From Pirellula sp. (GTDB taxonomy: Bacteria > Planctomycetota > Planctomycetia > Pirellulales > Pirellulaceae): a DNA stretch of 44,326 nt. The stretch spans positions 1 to 44,326 of the forward strand of contig JAJTID010000161.1 in the NCBI GenBank assembly GCA_021300155.1, written 5' to 3'. This document shows, in pieces, positions 36,371 through 43,080 of this stretch (position 1 is its first letter; the number at the start of each line of letters is the position of its first letter). A program made the translations under genes and the position numbers. Under the pieces are notes generated by a model, which did no database searches, was not told the DNA's origin, and saw nothing but the letters and a program-made list of their open reading frames with translations.

Positions 36371-36831
36371 GACTGCGCCCGATCCATCGCCAGGGCTTCA
36401 TCTTCTTCAATGGTGCCGTAATCTTCGCGAATACGCACGATCAATGACAGTGCTACCGCCGTGGTCCCAACCCCCACAACAATCGCCGTCAGCATCAGTA
36501 CACTGGGCAATGGATGTGAATAGACAGTTGTGTCAACAAAGGGATGCTCTTCCGCTTTGCTGCCGTCGGAAGACGTATGTTCATGCGAATCATCTTCATG
36601 CGATTCGTGATGCGCAAAATGTTGAGCAATCTCTGACTTGACAATGGGAGCTGTTCCGCCGTGGATCTTCCCCATCGTGATGTACATCAAAATGACCGCG
36701 ATCTGAAAGATATTGACTCCGATGACCTTCTTGATGAAGTTGTGCCGGGCAATAATCATGTAAAACCCAACCATCATCAGGAATATGACGACCCAATAAT
36801 TGAACAAACCGAAAAACTGCACAGTATTCAT
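36367..36831 (-). CDS. mrpC: Mrp antiporter subunit C (NuoK-like)
   Basis: 154 residues with three membrane helices in the NuoK/MrpC pattern: an N-terminal helix (FGLFNYWVVIFLMMVGFYMI), a central one (VIGVNIFQIAVILMYITMG) and one after a loop (VLMLTAIVVGVGTTAVALSLIVRI). The loop is rich in His and acidic residues (HFAHHESHEDDSHEHTSSDG, residues about 69-88), much longer than in the usual 110-residue MrpC and possibly metal binding. It overlaps the genes on both sides by ATGA. Confidence 0.9.
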   Translation of the reverse strand: MNTVQFFGLFNYWVVIFLMMVGFYMIIARHNFIKKVIGVNIFQIAVILMYITMGKIHGGTAPIVKSEIAQHFAHHESHEDDSHEHTSSDGSKAEEHPFVDTTVYSHPLPSVLMLTAIVVGVGTTAVALSLIVRIREDYGTIEEDEALAMDRAQS

Positions 36832-37835
36832 ACAGCGGGGCGTCTTCCTGCAAAGGCGTAATAGATCGTTATCATGACTGCAGTCACCGTGATTCCGACC
36901 CCCATTTCGACCATGAAAATTCCTAAATGCTGCCCACTGGGTACATGATGTTCCGTCATCCAGTGGTGCTCGAGGAGGTTGTAGTCCAAAAACTGCCCGC
37001 CTAACGCAAGCGTGAGAAATCCCGTGCCCGCATAGATCATCAACCCGAGCGCGAGGAGCTTCTCGATAACGCTCTTAGGGGCAACCCGCTGCGTCGCATC
37101 AAGCCCGAAGACCAAGCCATACAAGATAAAGGCCGAAGCGATGATCACGCCCGCTTGAAAGCCACCGCCGGGTCCATAATCTCCGTGAAACTGCACATAC
37201 AATCCAAACATAATGATGAAAGGGATAAGCATCTTGGCAACCACACGAATGATCAAAAAGTCCCTCATCTTCAAGCCGCTCTGGCTGCTAGGAGCTGCTT
37301 CGATCTTTTGAGTGGACTTCGGATCACACATCAAAATCAGCAGAGCACCAATTCCTGCCGTGAAAACGACCATAGTCTCCCCGAGAGTATCGAATCCCCG
37401 ATAGCTGGCGAGAACCGAAGTCACCACATTGGGAAGACCATGCATTTCACGCATCGATTTCTCCACATAGCCTGGACTTGGATACACATGGATCGGTGCA
37501 TTCGCATCGCCGTACATGGGCATATCCAACGTTCCATAGACCAGCGCGAGCCCTGTGAAGGTGACGGTCAATAAGGGTATCAACTTGACTTTGCAAGCAA
37601 TTTCTTGCTTACCCACGAGTGCTAAGGTGCCCAACATCAATACTGTAGAAATCCCGGCTCCCACGGCAGCTTCGGTAAATGAAACATCGGGCGCGTCCAA
37701 TAGCATCATCCAGCACGCGCCGAGGAAACTGAAGATCCCAGTCGCCATGACAGCCGCCCATAGATTGCGCATTCGCGCGACCATAATGGCTGTAACCATC
37801 AGCAAAACAAGAATTCCAAAGGTTACAACGTACAT
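36828..37835 (-). CDS. mrpB: MrpB fused to MbhD/MbhE-like (DUF4040) domains
   Basis: 335 residues in three parts. Residues 1-80 are a DUF4040/MbhD-like domain (WMMLLDAPDVSFTEAAVGAG); 80-170 resemble MbhE, with VLASYRGFDTLGETMVVFTA; the remaining part is MrpB (MLIPFIIMFGLYVQFHGDYG, PGGGFQAGVIIASAFILYGL). In standard Mrp complexes the first two domains form the C terminus of MrpA. The fusion therefore keeps them in an operon that otherwise lacks MrpA. It follows mrpG after 110 bp and overlaps mrpC by ATGA. Confidence 0.88.
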   Translation of the reverse strand: MYVVTFGILVLLMVTAIMVARMRNLWAAVMATGIFSFLGACWMMLLDAPDVSFTEAAVGAGISTVLMLGTLALVGKQEIACKVKLIPLLTVTFTGLALVYGTLDMPMYGDANAPIHVYPSPGYVEKSMREMHGLPNVVTSVLASYRGFDTLGETMVVFTAGIGALLILMCDPKSTQKIEAAPSSQSGLKMRDFLIIRVVAKMLIPFIIMFGLYVQFHGDYGPGGGFQAGVIIASAFILYGLVFGLDATQRVAPKSVIEKLLALGLMIYAGTGFLTLALGGQFLDYNLLEHHWMTEHHVPSGQHLGIFMVEMGVGITVTAVMITIYYAFAGRRPAV

Positions 37836-37945
37836 TTCGATCCCGTGCTTTCCTGAGTCTCAATAGGCGAAAAGAATCGCCGAGATCGGCATGGCACATG
37901 GATTGGCATATTGATTGAATACTTCATGAGTAAGTGGACCTGCAT

Positions 37946-38284
37946 TCAAGACTCTCCGACGGTAGCTTCGTCCACTTCGGGCTTCACTCCATGGTCCATA
38001 GCCGAACGCGCCAAAGCATGGCATGCACTAGGGCTGGTGATAAGAAAGAAAACCAAGATCACCATCAGCTTCAACGTCGCCAAATTAAATCCGGAATAGA
38101 CCATCAGCCCAAACAGAATGAGTCCCGCCCCTGCCGTATCCGTTATACCACCACTATGCAATCGAGCGTAAAAATCTGGCAATCGCACGAGACCTAAACC
38201 ACCCACCATCGAACAAAATGCTCCAGTGCACACCAAGGCAATGCTAACCAACAGTACGATCCACCCAAGAAGATCGACGATCAT
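37946..38284 (-). CDS. mrpG: Mrp antiporter subunit G
   Basis: 112 residues with three membrane helices and the subunit G signature SMVGGLGLVRLPDFYARLHSG, followed by ITDTAGAGLILFGLMVY. Its start overlaps mrpF by ATGA. The C terminus is short and acidic (EVDEATVGES). It is a small structural subunit of the complex. Confidence 0.92.
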   Translation of the reverse strand: MIVDLLGWIVLLVSIALVCTGAFCSMVGGLGLVRLPDFYARLHSGGITDTAGAGLILFGLMVYSGFNLATLKLMVILVFFLITSPSACHALARSAMDHGVKPEVDEATVGES

Positions 38285-38583
38285 GGCAATTGGTCCCCCT
38301 TGAAATTGCCGACCGTCGTGAACCGGAGAACAGCCACCATCCCGATGAAGCTCATCAAACTAAACAGCAATGCAAGATCCAGAAAGTCGGTGCGACCTGA
38401 CCAAAACGCAATGACGCAAATAAGCAACACAGTTTTGGTGCCAAACATATTCAGCGCCAGAATTCGATCGAAAACTGTTGGCCCCATTTGTGCTCTAAAA
38501 AAAGCCAGCGATAGCGTCACAAGCACGCTGATGGCGACACCTACCAGCACGCCAGCCCAAATCATTTCGCGTAATTCAAGCAT
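38281..38583 (-). CDS. mrpF: Mrp antiporter subunit F
   Basis: 100 residues with three membrane helices. It carries the subunit F pattern FFRAQMGPTVFDRILALNMFGT followed by VLLICVIAFWSGRTDFLDLALL. Start ATG follows the mrpE stop TAG directly and the stop overlaps mrpG by ATGA. The conserved Asp in FDRIL is present. It forms part of the membrane core that links the antiporter subunits. Confidence 0.92.
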   Translation of the reverse strand: MLELREMIWAGVLVGVAISVLVTLSLAFFRAQMGPTVFDRILALNMFGTKTVLLICVIAFWSGRTDFLDLALLFSLMSFIGMVAVLRFTTVGNFKGDQLP

Positions 38584-39060
38584 CTAGCGTCCCTCCAGCA
38601 TCCAAACGCGCCGTTCAATTTCAAGAATCGTAGGATCGTTCAGCCCAGGATCCACCAAGGCGTGCACCTGCATCGAATCCGATTGAATACTCGTCGTCAA
38701 CGTTCCAGGTGTCAGCGTAATCGAGTTCGCCATCAGAACCCGGCCGACGGCTGTTTTGGGCGATGCAGAGACTTGAAACACCGCGCGACGAATCTGAGGT
38801 TGTTTGCTGATGATGATCTTGATCACGCTGATATTCGAGGCAACGATCTGCTTCACCAACCAAACCAGATACATCAACAGAGACACGCCCCCAATCTGCG
38901 TCGGGACTCCTTCATTATCCAAGAGGCCCATCCGCTTCGATAACCACAACACCAAGAGACAGGACAAAGTCCCCATGGTCAACAAAAACCCATTGAAGTA
39001 CCCCGACAATGTCAACCAGAAGATTGCCAATGCAAAAAAAAGAACGAGTGAATACTTCAT
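38584..39060 (-). CDS. mrpE: Mrp antiporter subunit E
   Basis: 158 residues: two N-terminal membrane helices, then a cytoplasmic domain with the family pattern FQVSASPKTAVGRVLMANSITLTPGTLT and a C terminus DPTILEIERRVWMLEGR. It is the first gene of the operon and is divergent from the RAYT and nhaD. A 24-codon frame with a strong ribosome site lies in its leader. The operon order E-F-G-B-C-D-D-x-D differs from the Bacillus A-B-C-D-E-F-G order. Confidence 0.92.
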   Translation of the reverse strand: MKYSLVLFFALAIFWLTLSGYFNGFLLTMGTLSCLLVLWLSKRMGLLDNEGVPTQIGGVSLLMYLVWLVKQIVASNISVIKIIISKQPQIRRAVFQVSASPKTAVGRVLMANSITLTPGTLTTSIQSDSMQVHALVDPGLNDPTILEIERRVWMLEGR

Positions 39061-39123
39061 GAAGTGAACCGCGATGACGAGCCGAAAAGCGAGGATTCTT
39101 TTGTCTTAAGTTTTCCTGCGAAC

Positions 39124-39198
39124 CTAATATGGTAACCCACGCTGCTCAGAACAGAAAGACCGAACATTTCTCAAAGCGACGATTGATTTTTGTTGCAT
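39124..39198 (-). CDS. Possible 24-residue leader peptide upstream of mrpE
   Basis: GGAGAGGAA immediately precedes ATG at 39198, one of the best ribosome-binding sites in the window. The frame reads MQQKSIVALRNVRSFCSEQR to a TAG at 39124-39126. It ends 63 nt before the mrpE start. It may be an upstream ORF affecting mrpE translation, or a chance frame. Confidence 0.3.
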   Translation of the reverse strand: MQQKSIVALRNVRSFCSEQRGLPY

Positions 39199-39242
39199 TT
39201 CCTCTCCGATAACTTACTTCGATACTTGCGACTCTTGCATAC

Positions 39243-39264
39243 AAAAGGTGTCAGGAACCGTTTT
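39243..39264. repeat. Left 22-bp terminal inverted repeat of the RAYT unit
   Basis: The sequence begins AAAAGGTGTCAGGAACC and continues CGTTTT-side inward; it is the perfect reverse complement, all 22 bases, of 39995-40016. It lies 40 bp upstream of the transposase start. No clear target-site duplication is visible outside the repeats. Confidence 0.9.
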
Positions 39265-39303
39265 GTTGACTTCCACGCGTGAGTTGAGTAGATTCTAGCC
39301 ATT

Positions 39304-40008
39304 ATGGGAAGACCGAAACGAGCTGCAATTGGTGGTTTAATCTATCACGTACTCAATCGAGCGAACGCTCGTCTCCCTATTTTTGAAAAGGACGAAGACT
39401 ATGAAGCCTTCGAGCGAGTCCTTGAGCAGGCAGTCGAGCGTACAGACGTCCAATTGCTCTCCTATTGTTTGATGCCTAATCATTGGCATCTTGTCGTCTG
39501 TCCGCTCCGAGATGGCGATCTATCGAAGTTCACAGGTTGGCTGACCCTCACGCATACACAGCGGTGGCATGCACATCGCAACTCCGTTGGCGAAGGGCAC
39601 CTTTACCAAGGTCGCTTTAAGTCGTTTCCTATTCAAGACGACCAGCATTTCATCACCGTCTGCCGCTATGTCGAACGAAACGCACTCCGGGCCAAATTGG
39701 TCACGAAAGCTGAGAACTGGCGATGGAGCAGTTTATGGCGTTGGTCGAAGGGGTCGGCGAAACACAAAGAGATTCTTTCGACTTGGCCGGTCCGTCGGGT
39801 CGCGAATTGGGTCAACTTTGTGAACGAACCGCAAAGCGATTCCGAACTAAAAGCAATACGCCAAAGCGTCAAACGAGGCTGCCCCCTAGGAAACGAATCC
39901 TGGTCGAGGAAGATCGTGAAACGCCTTGGGCTGGAAAGTACACTTCGACCTCAAGGACGCCCGAAAAAAGAACATCATCATATCCACAAAGAAAAAAACG
40001 GTTCCTGA
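39304..40008 (+). CDS. REP-associated tyrosine transposase (RAYT), Y1 HUH family
   Basis: 234 residues of the transposase IS200-like (Y1_Tnp) type. The metal-binding HUH motif is H60-W-H62 (MPNHWHLVVCP) and the nucleophile is Tyr122 (CRYVERNALRAKLV). The N terminus IYHVLNRANARLPIFEKDED is typical. The C terminus (GLESTLRPQGRPKKE) is the basic tail found in RAYTs. The last codons, through Gly-Ser and the TGA stop, are inside the right inverted repeat. The start ATG at 39304 has no strong ribosome site. Catalytic residues are intact, so it could be active. Confidence 0.92.
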   Translation: MGRPKRAAIGGLIYHVLNRANARLPIFEKDEDYEAFERVLEQAVERTDVQLLSYCLMPNHWHLVVCPLRDGDLSKFTGWLTLTHTQRWHAHRNSVGEGHLYQGRFKSFPIQDDQHFITVCRYVERNALRAKLVTKAENWRWSSLWRWSKGSAKHKEILSTWPVRRVANWVNFVNEPQSDSELKAIRQSVKRGCPLGNESWSRKIVKRLGLESTLRPQGRPKKEHHHIHKEKNGS

Positions 40009-40016
40009 CACCTTTT
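39995..40016. repeat. Right 22-bp terminal inverted repeat, containing the transposase stop codon
   Basis: Perfect reverse complement of 39243-39264. The TGA at 40006-40008 belongs to both the repeat and the transposase gene, so repeat and protein C terminus are evolutionarily coupled. Confidence 0.9.
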
Positions 40017-40060
40017 CGAATCGTAAACTTTTCGCCTCGCAAACCTCAAGTTTATATAAA

Positions 40061-41416
40061 ATGCTTACAGTAATCTTCGCAGTTTTCGTCATCGGTTATT
40101 TGGCTATTGCGTTTGAGCACCCGTTGCATATCAACAAAGCAGCTTCGGCATTATTGATTGGGGTTCTTTGTTGGACTTTATACGCTCTATCACTCGACCT
40201 GCTGTTACCTGCGGAAAAAATTCCTGAATGGTTTTCATCCAAAGCGGGCGGAGAACTTACTGAGCAATTGAAGCTTGAGTATATGCTCGAGGGGCAGCTC
40301 GGACATGCGTTGAACGAGATTGCGCAGATACTATTTTTTTTGATGGGAGCAATGACAATTGTCGAATTGGTAGACGCTCACGAAGGATTCGCGTTGGTAA
40401 CGGATCGAATTCGGGCGCAGAAAACGGTTACTTTGCTTTGGATTGTAAGCATCCTCACGTTCTTCTTATCTGCGGTTTTGGACAACCTTACTACAACAAT
40501 CGTCATGGTTTCGTTGTTGAGAAAGTTGGTTTATGACAGAGAAACTAGGAGGTTTTTTGTCGGAATGGTTGTTATCGCAGCCAATGCTGGCGGTGCATGG
40601 ACTGTCATTGGTGACGTAACCACCACTATGCTTTGGGTTAAACATAAGGTGGGTACTGTTGAAGTCATGGTTCAATTGTTTCTCGCGAGCGCTACGTGTT
40701 TGGTTGTTCCTTTGCTGGTTCTTTCCAGAACCATGAAAGGAGAGTTATCGGAACCGGATGTTTCCAATTCTCATCAACGGGACAAGAAACTAGAGACATG
40801 GCATCAAGGCTTGTTCCTAACGCTCGGATTGGCAGGTCTATTGAGTGTGCCGATTTTCAAGGCCTACACCCACCTGCCTCCTTATATGGGGATGATGATG
40901 GCGCTCGGCGTCTTGTGGATGGTGTCTGAAATAACAAGCCGCACGATGGACGAGCAGACTCGGTCCAGTACTGGTGTTTTGGCGGTGCTTCAACGTATCG
41001 ATATGAGTAGCATTTTGTTTTTTCTAGGAATATTGCTGGCAGTGGGCGCCCTAGGTGCTATCGGCTTGTTGACTGACTTGGCTAGTCTTCTTGACAGGGT
41101 AATTCCTTCGAGGGCGTTGGTTGCTGTGGTAATTGGATTGGCTTCGGCTGTTATCGATAACGTGCCGTTGGTAGCGGCTGGAATCGAAATGTATGATATT
41201 CCTGAGAACAACTTTTTTTGGATGATGCTTGCCTATTGTGCAGGAACAGGCGGAAGTTGTTTGATCATCGGCTCAGCTGCTGGAGTTGCAGCGATGGGGC
41301 TAGAGAAGATTGACTTCGTCTGGTACTTGAAAAAGATCTCTCCATGGGCGTTGCTGGGTTACCTTTCAGGCGTCTGTGTCTACTGGATCCAAGCCAAGCT
41401 GACTGGAGCAATGTAA
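40061..41416 (+). CDS. nhaD: NhaD-type Na+/H+ antiporter
   Basis: 451 residues from the ATG at 40061, about 12 membrane helices. It is of the NhaD/ArsB type: AFEHPLHINKAASALLIGVLCW at the N terminus, AVLDNLTTTIVMV and GGAWTVIGDVTTTMLWV in the centre, and ASAVIDNVPLVAAGIEMYD near the end; the two Asp-Asn sites are typical of the family. It exports Na+ (or Li+) in exchange for protons. The longer frame from 39926 runs through the RAYT and is not used. The start follows TATATAAA with no ribosome-binding site, so the gene may be leaderless or weakly expressed. Confidence 0.9.
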   Translation: MLTVIFAVFVIGYLAIAFEHPLHINKAASALLIGVLCWTLYALSLDLLLPAEKIPEWFSSKAGGELTEQLKLEYMLEGQLGHALNEIAQILFFLMGAMTIVELVDAHEGFALVTDRIRAQKTVTLLWIVSILTFFLSAVLDNLTTTIVMVSLLRKLVYDRETRRFFVGMVVIAANAGGAWTVIGDVTTTMLWVKHKVGTVEVMVQLFLASATCLVVPLLVLSRTMKGELSEPDVSNSHQRDKKLETWHQGLFLTLGLAGLLSVPIFKAYTHLPPYMGMMMALGVLWMVSEITSRTMDEQTRSSTGVLAVLQRIDMSSILFFLGILLAVGALGAIGLLTDLASLLDRVIPSRALVAVVIGLASAVIDNVPLVAAGIEMYDIPENNFFWMMLAYCAGTGGSCLIIGSAAGVAAMGLEKIDFVWYLKKISPWALLGYLSGVCVYWIQAKLTGAM

Positions 41417-41419
41417 TCG

Positions 41420-42913
41420 ATGTTAGCCTCCAAAAATCAGACTTTCCCCAACGGTTCGTACATGAACGATTTGGTCGCTTTGCTGCTCGTTTCGTTGGCA
41501 GCGGGGATGGGATGGGGAATTCGAGGGCAATACGGTCACGAGTCTGGTGCCATGATCGCCGGGACGTTAGCCTCCCTCACGATCGTTCTGTTGTTTATTC
41601 CGAATGCGAATTCTCTGTTCGCGGCGCGTGCGGCGGCGATGATGACCGTCGGCATTGGTATTGGCGGTACGATGACTTACGGGCAAACGATCGGCTTGAC
41701 GCAGGATCGAGATTTGGTTGGGAACTGGGAGGCATTACGATGGGGGCTGATCGGTTTGTTCATCAAGGGTGGCATATGGATCAGCTTTGCAGGCGCCTTT
41801 TTGGGGATGGGGCTTAGCGGGAAATCCTATCGTCCACTTGAAATGCTGCTTGTCATGTCGGGACTGATCGGTTTGCTCTTCATGGGTCTCTGGTTGTTGA
41901 ACTCACCGTTCGACCCCGCGAATAAGTTACTTCCTCGGTTCTATTTTTCTGGCAATTGGTACTTTCAACCAGACAAGGTGGATTTGAAACCACGTCGCGA
42001 AGTCTGGGGCGGGTTACTGGTAGCCTTACTCGGGTTGCTTTGCTATTGCGGTTTGGTGCGTCGAGATTCGCTGGCTTTGCGGTTGGGATTGATTGGTTTT
42101 TTGGGTGGCGGTTTTGGTTTCGCGGGAGGACAGTGCATCCAAGCATTCCACAGTTGGAATACAGAACTTTTCAAAACGGGCGCATTGTCTTCTTATAAGG
42201 TGTTCGGCTACGTCAATTGGTGGAACATGATGGAGATCACCTTTGGATTGGTCTTCGGCGCCGTGATGGCATGGGGAGTTTGGCTCAATCGACACTTGAT
42301 CGATTCGAAAGTGAGCATCAAGAACCATAGCGAACTGAACAAAAGCGATGACACGCAGGTTTGGTTGTCGCCGACCATGGAGATGGCGTTAATCGCAGTT
42401 CATCTTGTGCTGTTGCTCAACGCCGAATTCTTACAGATGCCCAGGGGATTGATGTTTTTGTCGCGTTATACGGACGGCTTGTACATGTGCGTTCTACCAA
42501 TCATTGGGATCGTTGGAGGTAGGATATGGCCGTACGCTCATTTGCTACCGATCGTCGCGGCGCCAATATGCGGAAAAGAAATCCGTGCTCTGGTGTATGG
42601 CGAACCACAGCATTACTCCATCGGATTCGGATGGTTGATGTTCGCGATGATCCCGGTCGGGATTTCTATTGTCATGGCAACGTGGTTGATTTCGAAGAGC
42701 TACACGCACCGAGCTCGTGAATTGGCATCGATAGGATTGATTGCAACCGTATTGCTGTACTTCGGACTCAACACCTATTTTTTTCACCAGGGGTGGCCTT
42801 GGTTGGAATGGACCAGCAGAACTCCCAGTCAGTGTATCTTTATGATCTGTAGCATCAGCTTGATTGCTACGGCAGCCTTTACGTGGTTAAGGCGTCGACA
42901 CAACGAGAGTTGA
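41420..42913 (+). CDS. Polytopic membrane protein of unknown function
   Basis: 497 residues, about 12-13 hydrophobic helices, unrecognised family. The N terminus contains GMGWGIRGQYGHESGAMIAG, a conspicuous Gly-rich first-helix motif, and a second conserved-looking stretch GIGIGGTMTYGQTIGLTQD. It begins 3 bp after nhaD, so the two are probably co-transcribed. A later Met at 41462 is an alternative start. The context suggests a transport or membrane role associated with ion stress, but I cannot name the function. Confidence 0.7.
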   Translation: MLASKNQTFPNGSYMNDLVALLLVSLAAGMGWGIRGQYGHESGAMIAGTLASLTIVLLFIPNANSLFAARAAAMMTVGIGIGGTMTYGQTIGLTQDRDLVGNWEALRWGLIGLFIKGGIWISFAGAFLGMGLSGKSYRPLEMLLVMSGLIGLLFMGLWLLNSPFDPANKLLPRFYFSGNWYFQPDKVDLKPRREVWGGLLVALLGLLCYCGLVRRDSLALRLGLIGFLGGGFGFAGGQCIQAFHSWNTELFKTGALSSYKVFGYVNWWNMMEITFGLVFGAVMAWGVWLNRHLIDSKVSIKNHSELNKSDDTQVWLSPTMEMALIAVHLVLLLNAEFLQMPRGLMFLSRYTDGLYMCVLPIIGIVGGRIWPYAHLLPIVAAPICGKEIRALVYGEPQHYSIGFGWLMFAMIPVGISIVMATWLISKSYTHRARELASIGLIATVLLYFGLNTYFFHQGWPWLEWTSRTPSQCIFMICSISLIATAAFTWLRRRHNES

Positions 42914-42956
42914 TCGTTACTGCGCTCCTATTGAATGAGCAATACATTCAAGCGGT

Positions 42957-42994
42957 GCAGAGAACAATCTATCGAAATAGAAGTTGTTCTCTGC
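42957..42994. terminator. Hairpin between convergent genes
   Basis: GCAGAGAACAA (42957-42967) pairs perfectly with TTGTTCTCTGC (42984-42994), with TCTA/TAGA adding inner pairs. No U-run follows on either strand, so this is a candidate for a factor-independent or stabilising end structure serving both the nhaD operon and the oxidoreductase gene. Confidence 0.5.
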
Positions 42995-43080
42995 AAAATC
43001 GCTAGATAGGGAAGGCTGTAAAGTCAAACAAAACAAATGTCGAAAGCTTGGTGTTGTACCAGCTACGCCGAACTTCGCCC

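Larger units (their letters stand above)
39243..40016 (+). mobile_element. RAYT transposon-like unit, 774 bp, bounded by perfect 22-bp inverted repeats
   Basis: The unit contains one gene, the Y1 HUH transposase, and its two outer repeats. The right repeat overlaps the end of the coding region. It sits between the divergent mrp operon and nhaD, 44 bp upstream of the nhaD ATG, so it has probably replaced the original nhaD promoter region. RAYTs are usually immobile or nearly so, and copy small palindromic repeats around the genome; here the symmetric ends suggest a self-contained unit. Confidence 0.75.

Noticed and set aside
37836-37945. Small frame in the gap between mrpG and mrpB that shares TCATGAAGTATTCA with the mrpE start
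   Set aside because: About 40 codons, poor composition, and the shared 14 bases are likely chance; mrpB has its own upstream purine-rich site.
31260-39060. The cluster as part of respiratory complex I or a membrane-bound hydrogenase
   Set aside because: No NuoB/C/D/I-type or NiFe hydrogenase subunits are present, while MrpE, F and G are, so an antiporter is the simpler reading.
39926-40060. N-terminal 45-residue extension of NhaD
   Set aside because: It overlaps the RAYT coding region and inverted repeat and is hydrophilic; the family start matches the ATG at 40061.
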